64,000 nucleotides of DNA from NCBI GenBank assembly GCA_024803745.1, contig JANJXV010000004.1, positions 55,618,358-55,682,357 on the forward strand. Reading direction: 5' to 3'. How positions within the stretch are numbered: position 1 is the first letter of the stretch; each line of letters opens with the position of its first letter. The translations under genes and the position numbers were made by a program. The notes under the pieces were generated by a model. That model saw only the letters and a program-made list of their open reading frames with translations. It was not told the DNA's origin and did no database searches. Origin of the DNA: Megascapheus bottae (Eukaryota > Chordata > Mammalia > Rodentia > Geomyidae). Positions 22,156-50,700 of the stretch are shown one piece after another.

Positions 22156-22375
22156 TATTATTATTTTCAGGGGCTTGAATTTAGGGCCTGGGCACTGTCC
22201 TTGAGCCTTCTCGAAGGCAGTGCTCTACACTTAAGCTAAGGTACCACTTCTGGCTTTTTCTGTGTCTGTAGTAATCAAAGAATCAAACCCAGGGCTTTTC
22301 TGTGTTTGTGGTAATCAAGGAATTGAACACAGGAATCGAACCACTCTACCACAAACTCCTGGCCCTCAGCAGGGA
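22128..22375 (-). repeat. (TTA)n and ID-ID SINE
   Basis: A (TTA)n array at 22128-22165 precedes an ID-ID copy with a partly duplicated linker (CTGTGTCTGTAGTAATC and CTGTGTTTGTGGTAATC). Confidence 0.75.
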
Positions 22376-23057
22376 ATTATTGTACATATTTATCTGTGGA
22401 AGCACAGAGATGGAGTAACTTGCCTAAGGTCAGACAGTCTCAGCCTATGTGTGACATAGATGTCATCTCACATCTGCTTTGTGAAAACATTTGTGTGCAA
22501 GATGATTGACGAATGGCAGAGAATATACCTTAAAAAAGGACTTCTTTCAAGAGCCATGACTTCTAATCCTGTAGAATTCATTTAGGCCAGAGTCTGCACA
22601 GAAAGGCTCATGCACATTTCCTCCAGATGGTGAGTTTTATCCCTTCAGGGCGCTCAAAAGACACAGCTGCCATTCTAGATATGGCCTCATGGGGGCACTG
22701 CTCTCCTTTTAACAAACTCATTTTAAAACATCCTTCAGGATTTAAATTTAAATATTTAAACCAGGATTACTAACATCCAGAGTAATAAGACAAATTAAGG
22801 AAGAGATATAATACAGAGCACCATAATCTGTTTACAAGATGTGACCCCCGCCCCCCTGACTGTTTGAGGCTTGAACAAAGTAGAGCAAAATTGGGCTTAC
22901 GAAGGAATGAAATAGAAGTCTCTTGAAGAGGTGAGAGTTCAGCATTTGTGTTTAGTGTGAGGGCTAATCTCTTCCCTGTATGCTGGGCATTGTGGATGAC
23001 CCCTCTCTTAGAGTTTTGCCCTCTCTTCAGCCAGTGGCTGCAGGAATGTGACCTGTA
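22376..23057. other. Intergenic, no gene seen
   Basis: Unique-looking sequence with a C-rich run at about 22845-22856. Confidence 0.4.
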
Positions 23058-23365
23058 TTCATCTTATTCTCTGAAAGTGTGTGTGTGTCTCCCAAATTCA
23101 TGTGTCACACATGACTGGTGTTGGTGAACTAGGCCTTTGGGAGGTAATCAGGTCATAAAGGTCAAGCCCTCCTGCATGAGATTTACACCCTTACTGAAAA
23201 GGAGCTGCCTGGCCCATCCTGACATGGGCGGCTACACAGAGTCTTCAACCAGACACAGAATCTGCTGGTACCTCCCGAACCATGGTAATTTCTGTTATTT
23301 GTGAATTACCCAGTCTAAGGTGTTGTTGCTATGCAGCTCAAATGGACACCAGAGCACCACAACAA
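23058..23365 (+). mobile_element. MaLR (MLT1-like) LTR fragment
   Basis: The sequence runs GGCCTTTGGGAGGTAATCAG, CTGCTGGTACCT, GAATTACCCAGTCTAAGG and then GCTATGCAGCTCAAATGGAC. This is the order found in MaLR LTRs of the MLT1 type. It is an old, diverged copy. Confidence 0.55.
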
Positions 23366-23844
23366 GTCTAATTTGTGCATTATAATTACAGAGGTCTTGG
23401 TGGTCACAAATGAACTCCTTAGGTCAGGGTGTCAGGATGAAAGGCATTCACTTACTAGGGTGTGTGTCCAAGCACTCAAGAGAAACCAAGTTAATGAGAC
23501 TGTAGGAAGGAACACACTCTGTCAGTCCTGGGAACATGCGCACAGGAACCTGCGAGTACAGAGCAGGAAGGTGGCAGGTGCATTCTGGTTTCCAGAAACT
23601 GTAATTTAATGCCTAGATGGCTAGGAGGTGATACAGCTAGATTGCATGTGGAGGCAAAATGGAGAATGACACATGTTTGTGAGCACTTCACACTGCACGA
23701 TGCTACCACCAAACTTGTTTGTCCCCAGCTACTGGGTTGAAGAATCAGCCTCATCACTATAGGTGTTCAAGAAACTACTCATTCATTTACCCTACATCCC
23801 TGATCTATGTTTTTCTTTATATAATAACTGACACAACTATTGCT

Positions 23845-24090
23845 TCCTTCCTCTCTCTTTTCCTCCCTCTCTCTCACTTTCTTTTTCTTCTTCATTTCTC
23901 TCTCCCTCCCTTCCTCCCTCCCTCCCTCTCCCTCCCTCCCTCCCTCCTCCCTCCACCCTCCCTCCCTCCCTCCCTCCCTTCCTTCCCTTCTTTCTTCCTT
24001 CCTTCCCTTTTTTCTTCTTTTTCCTTCCTTCCCTCCCTTCCTCTCTCCTTGCCTGGCTGCCTTCCTTCCTTCCTTCCTTCCTTCTTTTCT
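23845..24090. repeat. Large polypyrimidine tract
   Basis: About 245 bp of almost pure C/T on the plus strand (CCCTCCCTCCCTCC, CTTCCTTCC units), ending at the tail side of a minus SINE. ORFs here are Ser/Pro/Leu artefacts. Confidence 0.9.
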
Positions 24091-24097
24091 TAATGCC

Positions 24098-24290
24098 TAT
24101 CCTGGAGCTTGAACTCAGAGCCTAGGAGCTTTGTGCTCGTCTAGTGCTCCACTACTTGAGCCATTGCTCCACTTCCCATTTGTTTTGTAGTTAACTGGAA
24201 ATAAGAGTCTAATGACCTTTTTGCCTAGGCTAGCTTTGAACCATGATCCTCAGATCTCAGTATCCTAAGTAGCTAGGATTACAGAGGCCC
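24098..24290 (-). repeat. B1-ID dimer SINE
   Basis: The right unit is trimmed; the polypyrimidine tract next to it is probably its expanded tail. Confidence 0.75.
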
Positions 24291-26090
24291 AATCTACAGC
24301 TATTTCTTAATCTGTAATAATGTTTTATCTACAAGATTCTTTTCTAGAGCTTGCCTTTGGTATTCATTTGGACTTTGCCCTCTTCTGAATCCTTACCTCA
24401 TTCAGCCTCATATAAATTCCATGTCCTCTACCAGTTCCATCTAACCCAGCATATCCCAAATGTTTAAAGTTCATTAGGCTCAGTAGTTATCAGGGAAAAT
24501 AAATGAAATAGCTTGTTCTACTTAAAAACATTCCCTTCTTGCTCAGTTATTGATAAAGTACTGATTCTGTTTCTTGGTGGAAGTAATTCTATAAGAAGAT
24601 CTTCCATAATCATTTTTTATATCTGTGATCTCTTCAGATAGAGCTAGGCCCTAGAATCCAGAGCAGGTCACATCTGGCCTGCTCCTCTCCCTGTTTGTGG
24701 ATGTATGTCAGTCATCTTTTCATTGCAGTGGCAAGAATATCTCAGAAAGTCAACTTGAACAACTGATTTTGCCTCTCAATTCATGGTCACTTGGCACCAT
24801 TGCTTCTGGGCTGACAACATCACAGCAGGGAGCTTGTGATAAAGTAGTTTACCTTATGGTGGACAGGAGGGAGGGCAGGAGGGACTGGGGGAGGGCAGGA
24901 AAGATACTCATCAGATCTATCCCCTGCCACTTCTTTCAACTAGCTACCACTTCCTATATCTTCTACCACATCCCCTAGGCCATGCAATTATTAACCCATC
25001 AATGGATGAACCCATGAGAGCCCTTTAGTATCTGATCACATTGCTGTGCTAGGGCCTAATCCTCAATGTGAGAGACTCTGCAAGATATTTTAAGACCTAA
25101 ACAACAACTTGCAAGCTAAGAGTGGGCTTCATATTGTTAAGGACTTGGGAAAAAGCCTATGAACAATAATATTTTTATGACATAGGACATTCAGATTGCA
25201 ATATCCATAAAATGTTTCATTAGAAATGGCATGCCTATTCATTTATGTAGCATCTAAGATTTGTTTGATCAGCAAAGAAATAGTTGAATAGTTGCAACAG
25301 AGATTGTTGACCTGTGAAGACTAAATTAGTTTCTATTTGATTCTTTACAGATGATGTTTGCCAGTCTCTGGCATACTGTAACAGATTCCCTTGTGTTGTA
25401 TTTTGTGTCCTATAACAAAATGCCCAAGACTAGGTAACTTACAAAGAAATTTAGCCCATGAATTTGAGAGCTGACGTGACCTCTAACAGGGCTTTAGGTT
25501 CCTTTGCATGTCACAGGACGGCTTCACTTTGAATTTCCGTCATCTAGAAAGTATTCAATTATGTATTTCTCTGAATGGCTCCAAAAATATGACAATAATG
25601 TTAGGGAAAAAAATGACATTTGGATCTAGACTTGAAAGAGAATGTAGTTGATAGCATTGGTAAGAAGATCTCTCTAAAGAAAATGTGTCTAGTTACGCGA
25701 TCATTGTTTTTTAAAGTGTTACTGATGCTTTACTAAGGTTTGAAACATTTGATCCACCAATGTCCTCAATTTGCTAACAAGGTAATATCATTAATGGCCA
25801 CAGAAGGTCATCTAGGAGATTCATGGCATTTACTCTGGCAGTAAAGGCAATACATTTTCAGCTCAAATTTCTTAGCAACTAAGAAATTAATTTTGTTAAA
25901 ATTCAAAAGCTCTTTCCTCTAAAAGCTACTGTGCTTTCTGTTATCAAGTTCAGGGAAAATATCCCCCATAGACAAGTGTCCTATTTCCTTTTTCCAGTCT
26001 TAACACTAACCATAGTCCTGTATTTCCTTTTAATAATTTTTATGACTTTATACATTCTCTATTTTATTTTGTTTGCAGTACTAGTGCACT
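24291..26090. other. Intergenic, no gene seen
   Basis: No SINE for 1.8 kb. 24710-25010 and 25390-25520 have the feel of old DNA-transposon or LTR sequence but could not be named. Confidence 0.35.
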
Positions 26091-26320
26091 TTTTTTTTGT
26101 CAGTTTTGGGACTTGAATTCTGAGCTTGAGCGCTGTCTTTGAGCTCTTCAAATCAAGGCTACCACCTTACCCCTTGAACCACAGAACCACTTCCTGTTTT
26201 CTGGTGGTTAACTGGAGATAAGAATCTCTCAGACTTCTGTGCAGGTGCTAGTTTTGAACTGTGATCTTCAGATCTCAGCCTCTGAGTAGCTAGGATTACA
26301 GTCCTGAGCTACCGGCACCT
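26090..26320 (-). repeat. B1-ID dimer SINE
   Basis: Diverged copy ending GATTACAGTCCTGAGCTACC. Confidence 0.75.
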
Positions 26321-26439
26321 GACTTGCCTTCTTGTCTTCTTAATTCACCAACCTCTACAATATCTGTGGCCTTGATAGCATCTTTAGTGAATCATTGCCC
26401 AAAATAAAAAGAGGGACGTGTTCAATAAATTCTCCTTGG

Positions 26440-26630
26440 AGCCGGGATGGTGGCCTAGTGGTAGAGTACTTGCCTAGTATGCACGAAGCCCTGGGTTTGA
26501 TTCCTCGGTACCATATACATAGAAAAAGCTGGATGTAGTGCTGTGGCTCAAGTGGTTGAGCTCTAACCTTGAGAACGTCCAAGGACAGTGCTCAGGCCCT
26601 GAGCTCAAGCCCAGGACTGGCAAAAAAATT
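26440..26630 (+). repeat. ID-ID dimer SINE
   Basis: Starts GGAGCCGGGATGGTGGCCTA; both units are present. Confidence 0.85.
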
Positions 26631-26892
26631 GCAAGTAAATAAATAATTTCTCCTCCAGCTGAATTTCTGATTTCATAGAAAGAATCGAAGAGAAACATTA
26701 ACTCTTCATAGATATCACTTGTGCATAATGGCAGTTAAAACTGTTTAGGAGAAAAAAAAGACAGCATGCCGGAAGTTCTCCTGCACCAGTGTACCCACTT
26801 CATCACCTGCTCCTTGATCCCGGCTAAGGCTGATTGAGTCGTCCATCTTCATCTTTTAAACGGTGTCCTTCAAATGAGCTTCCTCAGTTTTT

Positions 26893-27075
26893 TTTCTTTT
26901 TGCCAGTCCTGGGGCTCGAACTCAGGGCCTGAGCACTGTCCTTGGCTTTCCCAAGGTTAGAGCTATACCACTTGAGCAACAGCACCACTTTCAGCTATTT
27001 CTGTGTATGTACTACTGAGGAAGCAAACCCAGGTCTTTGTGCATGCTAGGCAAGCACTCTTACCACTAAGCCCCA
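26893..27075 (-). repeat. ID-ID dimer SINE
   Basis: Complete, mildly diverged copy. Confidence 0.8.
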
Positions 27076-27249
27076 GCTTCTTCAGCTTCTGATGTTCTAA
27101 ATATGTAACTATAGGCTCCCAGAATAAAATCTTTACGCTCTTCTTTGATTGCAGAGAACATTGCTTTGGAAATAATTCCTGTGCTCATCTGACCTCTACT
27201 CTTATTCCTTGCTACTTATGCTTATTTTGGCTTTGGACTTTCCAAGATG

Positions 27250-27740
27250 TTGTACTGTAAGCTCCAATGCAGAAAACCAGGCAGGCACATAGTCACATAG
27301 AACAAAGAAAAGTTTATTGCCAGCAAAGACACTGACAAGGCCAGTTCTCACAGGGAGCAAAGGTTCCTGTATGTCTGAGGTGACTACTTATAATCCATGG
27401 TGGTAGGGGTGTCTCCCCTAAGAGGCAGGCATCTGGTGTGGACCTGCCAGCTTAGGACTTCATCATGGTGGCTAGTACTTATAGCAGGTAGTAGACAGGG
27501 GTTTAGCAGTTGCCCAGGCCTGAAAGTCACTCTAAGGGGACCTTACTGCCTTATATGGTCACAGCTGCCCTAAAGGAGGGCCATCTCAAGGTAAAAGGAG
27601 GTGGAAGCTGATTATTTATTTACTTCGTAATTGGGCCTAGTGGTGCCTAGGAGAACAGCATGCTAAGCTAAGCAAGGAGCCTGATGTACTAACATGTGTT
27701 AGTAGGGTTGATATAGGTTCTGCTCCAATTAGCTGATTGG
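27250..27740 (-). mobile_element. Probable solo LTR, minus strand
   Basis: On the minus strand the segment has AATAAA at 27318-27313, followed about 60 bases later by an end reading AGTACAACA. No coding sequence adjoins. The 5' limit and the class (ERVK/IAP-like?) are uncertain. Confidence 0.4.
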
Positions 27741-28099
27741 CTTTGAGAGAATGACTCAACTTCCAACTTTAAACTATAATGTGATTATCATGTTCCATAC
27801 ATGTACACATGTGGAGAGATGGTGGTTTGTAACATCTGTCAAATTGGGTAGCAACCACTTCTGTCCTGCCTTTCTTCTACATTTCTGGTGAACAAGGTAC
27901 ATTGCAAAGTAGTATAGCCATAATTTCCTGCTCTTCAGCAGTCCGTCATCTTGCAGTTGTCCCATGATCTCTAGAACAGAGACATTATACCAGGCAGAGG
28001 CCACACTGCAACTATAACCAAGCTGCTGCTTTTACCCTAAGGAAAGCCTACAATGACATCAAAAATCCATCCAAAGCTTGCTCAAGAATGGAATTTTGC

Positions 28100-28490
28100 A
28101 CTAGGCACTGGTGAATAACACCTGCAATCCTAGCTACTCAAGAGGCTGAGATCTGAGGATCATGGTTCAAAACCAAGCCAGGGGACCGGGAGTTTGGCCT
28201 AGTGGTTAAAGTGCTTGCCTAGCATGCATGAAGACCCGGGTTCGATTCCTCGGTACCACATACATAGAAAAAAGCCGGAAGTGGTGCTGAGGCTCAAGTG
28301 GTAGAGCTCTAGCCTTGAGAAACTCCAAGGACAGTGCTCAGGCCCTGAGCTCAAGCCCCCCCCCCCAAAAAAAAACAAGCCAGGCAGGAAAATTCCTGAG
28401 ATTCTTCAGTTAACCACCAAAACCCAAAACCCAGAAGTGGAGCTATGGCTTGTCTGGGACAGGGCCCAGACTCTGAGTGCCTAGACCTGG
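28100..28490 (+). repeat. B1-ID SINE split by an ID-ID SINE
   Basis: Outer copy at 28100-28182 and 28376-28490; ID-ID insert at 28184-28375. The duplication CAAGCCAGG is at 28174-28182 and 28376-28384. Confidence 0.85.
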
Positions 28491-29229
28491 CACTCAGTTA
28501 CCTGAAACACGCTTTCAGTTTCGTTGTTCTTAGGCACTCAATAATAAGTTGATTATATTAATTATAAGTTGAATAGTTATTATTATTACCTTGCAGTGAG
28601 TAAATTTTATGAGAAATTTTAATGATTTTGGTGTTCTTCCATTTTGACTTACTAAATGTCGACATGTTGGTTCAGAACATTGTGCTTCTTCAAGATTTGC
28701 AGCATTAACTCAAGGCTCCTCTACAGACACATTTTTCTTTCACAACCAGCAAAAATAATTTAGTCTTTGCTGAATTATTTTACACTCAGGTCTGAGATTT
28801 CAAATATTGTTTCACCAAATTAGAGGGGATATCACTATTTTTGTTTGTCACACAGTAATCTCTCTAATGCAATTAACATGTCCCTTCACGTCTCATCTAT
28901 CCAACAAGCACTAGCATAGTTATGTGTTTGGTATAGACACAGGTAAAGACAGACAGACACCCTGGTGTGTTCAGACTCTCTCAAGAAACATTTCCTCCTA
29001 ATCAGTTTGATTTCTCTCCATGACACTTCTGCTTGATTTTAAATATACTTTTGTTTTGGTGGTGCCAGGACTTGAATTCAGGTTCTTTTGCATTCTAGTC
29101 AAGTACTCTACCACTTGAGCCACACCCTTAAATGTCCTTTTGAATATTTTGGCATTCCATCAAAATATTAACTGATAGCCCAATAGTACCCAGCATAAAA
29201 CTGAGGATCAATCCATTGTGTTGAGTATA
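28491..29229. other. Downstream flank of C6orf163
   Basis: No gene; only an ID-like fragment on the minus strand at about 29060-29125. Confidence 0.4.
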
Positions 29230-29235
29230 TTTATT
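29230..29235 (-). terminator. C6orf163: Polyadenylation signal, C6orf163
   Basis: AATAAA on the minus strand, 53 bases past the stop codon; the first canonical signal after the coding end. Confidence 0.6.
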
Positions 29236-29287
29236 TTGTTTTGGAGATGAATGCTCTCTTTGAAGGGGATATTTCAGCTGATAACTT

Positions 29288-46239
<16,952 letters not shown>

Positions 46240-46240
<1 letters not shown>

Positions 46241-46945
46241 GTTGTGTGTGTTTCTTTCCAATACTGGGGTTTGAACTCAGGGCCTCACACATTCGTAACT
46301 TGCTTCACGGGCTGGCACTCTACAACTAGAGCTTTCTGCTGGTTATTTTGGAAATGGAATATAGTGGACTTTCCAGTGCAAATCAACTTTAAGCCACAAT
46401 TCTCAGGATATCAGCCTCTTAAGTAGCGAGGCTAGTTAAACCAGTTATTTAAAAACTAGAATTAATGCTGGTGCCAGTAGCTCACACTTGTAAACTTAGC
46501 TACTTAAGAGACTGAGATCCTGAGAATTGTGGTTGGAAGGCAGCCTGAGCCTTCAAATTCACAAGAAAAGTTCATAAGACTCCATTTCCAAAACAATCAG
46601 CAAAAAGCTGTGCTGTAGGTGTGGCTCAGTGGTGGAATGCCAGCCTAGAAAGTAGAAGCCATGAATTCAAAGCCTAGTATCACCAAAACAACAACAAAAA
46701 CAATACACAAAACAAAACCAGGAAACATTTGATAGTCAAATAAAAACATAGCCCAGGACACATGCCAGTGGTGGCTCTCAACTGTAATCTTAGCTATTTA
46801 AGAGGCTGAGTCTCAATGAGATTCTTATCTTCACTCAAAAACTGGAAGTGGTGCTGTGGCTCAAAGTGGTAGAGCACTAGCCTTGAGAAAAAGAGCTCAG
46901 GGACAGTGCACAGGCTCTGAATTCAAGACCTCCCCCCCTCACTAC
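46240..46945. repeat. Three diverged B1-ID SINEs
   Basis: Minus copy at about 46255-46432, plus copies at 46465-46705 and 46755-46960, all old. Confidence 0.65.
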
Positions 46946-47369
46946 CACCAACAAAAACCAAATAAACAAACAAAAAAGCCCACCATAGCCCAGTACAATA
47001 TACTTTAAGAAAAACTCACTATTTATACCATCCTTCCACTTCATTATTTTAGTAACTGAGGAAAGGTATCTTGCCAATTAAAATTCTGAACCAAAAATAG
47101 ATGGACTAGAAATCAAAATACATGAGCCATCTATGGCTATAAAAATTATTTCAGAGCTAAATCAGTTCTTATTTTTCATACTTTAATGTTGACTCGAGGC
47201 TTTAAAATTATGATTTATTTACATATACAGGTTCTATATCAGGTAGAAAATGAAAATTTCCTCCACAAACAACTACACAAAAAACCAACAACTAAATTTT
47301 CCTATCACTTGTGAAGACACAGGTTTAAAACATTAAAAACTCTGTGCAAATTTAATAGCACTAGATACT

Positions 47370-47375
47370 TTTATT
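47370..47375 (-). terminator. SMIM8: Polyadenylation signal, SMIM8
   Basis: AATAAA on the minus strand about 250 bases past the SMIM8 stop. A second AATAAA near 47,215 could serve a longer 3' UTR. Confidence 0.5.
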
Positions 47376-47625
47376 TTGCAGAACACAACAATTAACAAGA
47401 ATAACTTCTATCCTTAAGGCACTTTTACAAGAGGATGGGAATATTGGCAAAATCTGTGGGAAAAGAATGAGGTAACAACTGCTAAGTGTAATGGGACGTA
47501 TTACTAGAGTGTACTGGGGGCCACCACATTTTACCATTTTATATGACACCAAATATGACTGTGCTCACTCACAACGCTTCCAGTGGAAGGTTTCTAAGGA
47601 AGCTCTATCTGCAGGAATCAGCACT

Positions 47626-47784
47626 TCAATCCCATTTAGACGTTTTCCTTCTCATATAACTATGTCCTTCACTGTCGATAGCTTCATAGAGGTCCTTCTT
47701 ATTGTCTTGTGTTGCGTGTAGATAACCAAGGTAAGCCACACAAAGCGAAAGGGTCACCAATCCAAAAGCCATTACTGGTTTGTT
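47626..47784 (-). CDS. SMIM8: SMIM8 exon 3 (stop codon exon)
   Basis: The acceptor TTTTGACAG precedes 47784 and the exon starts NKPVMAFG. It encodes the transmembrane helix and C-terminal tail and stops with TGA at 47628-47626. Confidence 0.95.
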   Translation of the reverse strand, partial: NKPVMAFGLVTLSLCVAYLGYLHATQDNKKDLYEAIDSEGHSYMRRKTSKWD

Positions 47785-50700
47785 CTGTCAAAAACAAACA
47801 AACAACAAAACAACAACAAAAAATTGTAAAGCCCCACTAAGACTAGAAATATGAAGAGATTAAAATAGCTCTTGTGTTCCTCCAGATATGCTGCCAACTC
47901 CTTACCACCACACTAGCAGTCCAAAAACAGTGTTTCTATTATAATCAAACAATTCTAATTCAATTAGTTCAACTACTGATTATTTACAGATTATAGAGAC
48001 TCTTGCTCGTGCTCTCTCCAGCCTCTCTCCAGCCTGGATATATTGGCCATCTACTCTCAGATGGGTAAAAGAAGAGAGATGAGCAAAAGAGCCATGGCTA
48101 TTGCTCTGTGCTCAGCATCTTCAGTGGTATCTGTGTAACGGGGAGACGTTTCTTAACTTCTCTGTGCTCCAGTCTTCCCATTCGCAAACCCAATTTAGCG
48201 GACTAACAAGTGAGGATAAAGTACCCATGCTATTTTTCTTGCCCACAAATAACTGTCAAAGAGCCTCTCATAACCTAAATTAGGTACAGCGATAATAATA
48301 ATGCATATACTCTTTTCTGGAAACCAGCTCTATTATTTTAAGAAGTTTAGTGATAATGCACCTTCTATCTGGCAAATATCATGTAACCCTTTTATCAATT
48401 ACAATAAAAATATAAAAAAAGAAAAAAAAAGAAGTTTACTGATTGGAACAAATATTATGCAAAGTGATGTAACTTGAACAAGGGTGAAGATTAGGAGAGA
48501 TTTAAATACAGAAAAGCTTCCAGGGAAGTGTTTTCTCTATTATAACCTGACCTTCAGCAGACACCCCATTTTAAATGATTGTGTTCCAACAAATTGCCCT
48601 TTCTTTAGGTTAATGGAAATGCATGACAGTAATATAAAGTCTTTTTTTCCTTTTTTTTCTTGGCAAGTTCTGGGGCTTGAACTCAGGGCCTGGGCACTGT
48701 ACCTGAATTTCTTTTTGCTCAAGGTTAGCACTCTACCACTTGAACCAGAGGGCCACTCCAGCTTTTTTTTAAATATATTTTTTATTGTAATTAATAGAAG
48801 GGTTACATGATATTTGCCAGATAAATGGTGCCTTAATTCCCACATATTGATACCCTTTCACATGTCATGGTCCCCATTTCCCTTCCCTCCTCCCCCACCC
48901 CTCATCTTGTTTTCCCCCATTCCCTATCCAATTTCAGATAACCAAATACAATTATATCCGATATATCAGATAACAAAGTGAGACAGTGTAACAATATGAG
49001 ATAACCAAGGGACAGTAGAAGTGATGAGAGATAACATAGTACCTTAAGAACAACAATCATTAATTATATGGCTTATGTTTACATCATATTTTAAATGACA
49101 AGTTTAACAAACAATTGTTCAAGGAGGAAATCTCTAATTACTGGGACTTAGTCTTTAGAACTTAATCAAAATTAAGCTAACGGTTTGTATGTCATAGAAA
49201 CATATCAGTTTATGAAATAAAACATTATGATTATAGAGTCATAGGTTTTTTTGTCTATATAGTTATGTTTGTACTTCCATTACCATGTCCATTGCTTTGA
49301 GTATGCAGTTATGAGTCCTCGCTCTTGTACACTTTGGATTTAATAACCGCATATTAAGGATACCATGCACCTTTTGTTCCTTAGGTCCACTCCAGCTTTT
49401 TATGAGCAGTTTATTGGAGATAAAAGTCTTATGGGCTTTCTTGCCTGAGCTGGCTTCAAACAGCAAACAGTCTCCTGAGTAACTAGATTACAGTTGTGAG
49501 CCACAGCAGCTCCAAATAGTATTTTCTGCTTGTTTCATACCTGCTGACTTACAGTAGTTACCCAGTCTGGATTTAAGACCCAAGATCTAAGACCCAAGTC
49601 TGAAACCAAATCCTATATACATTTAGACTATGTTTTGTCTAAACATACATATGGATAAAATGTTTAATTTATAAATTAGGCACAGAAAGATATTAACAAA
49701 AAATAGAACATTTGGAACAAATGGCTGTAAGCACATAAGTGAATATGGTCTCATTCTCCAGACAAGAAAAGATGCTAAGGTCATTGCTCATAGCAAAACT
49801 TCCGAAATGAAAGCACACAAGGATAAGTTCTATACTGCTATTTCAAAGCTTAATTGTAAAACAATGTCAAACCTATAGCAATGAAATATATTAGTTCAAA
49901 GTTTGTTAGCTTAGTTATATAAAATAACTTGCCTTAAAACAATTTATAATGACGACCATAACTAAAAATTTAAATGTTAGTTTCATAATTTCATTTTTGG
50001 TGGTGGTGGTGGTGGTGGTGGTGATCATAGGGGCTGAACTCAGAGCCTGGGCACTGTTCCTGAACCCTTTTGTTCAAAGCTAGCACTCTACTAGTTTGAG
50101 CCACAGAACCACTTATGGTTTTCTGGTGGTTAATTGGAGGTTTAGTGGACTTTCCTGTCCAGTCTAGCTTTTGAACTGCAATCCTCAGATCTAAACCTCT
50201 TGGGTAGCTATGATTACAAGTGTGAGCCATCAGCTCCCAGCTGATTTTATTTTAAACTGGAAGATATTTTTTTCAAAAAGAAATTCATTAAATCAAATAT
50301 ACTCATACAATATAAATGATCAGCTACATCCACAACAGTATACAAACATGTATTTTACAATTTTTCATAGTGTTATGATATTGAAGTGGGGTAAACAAGT
50401 TGTTTTAATTTGTTCCAATTTTTAGTATTCCAATATTATTTGTAATGCCAGTATTATTCTATTGATTGGTGCTAACCCCTACCAAAAAGCCCTGTAGCCA
50501 TACTTGCTAAACTTGGTTTGAATTTGTACTTGTCCTCAATCTATTTTGCTCTGTATGACCTATACTTGTAAGATGCTGACTGTAGAAAGTGACGCTGTGA
50601 CTCAAGGACTCAAGGGGTAGGGCTGTAGCCTTGAGCTGAAAAGCTCAGGAACAGCGCCCAGGCCCAGAGTTCAAGCACCATGACTGACAAAAAAAAAAAA

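Noticed and set aside
23719..24112. Two ORFs of 90-124 codons
   Set aside because: Translated polypyrimidine repeat.
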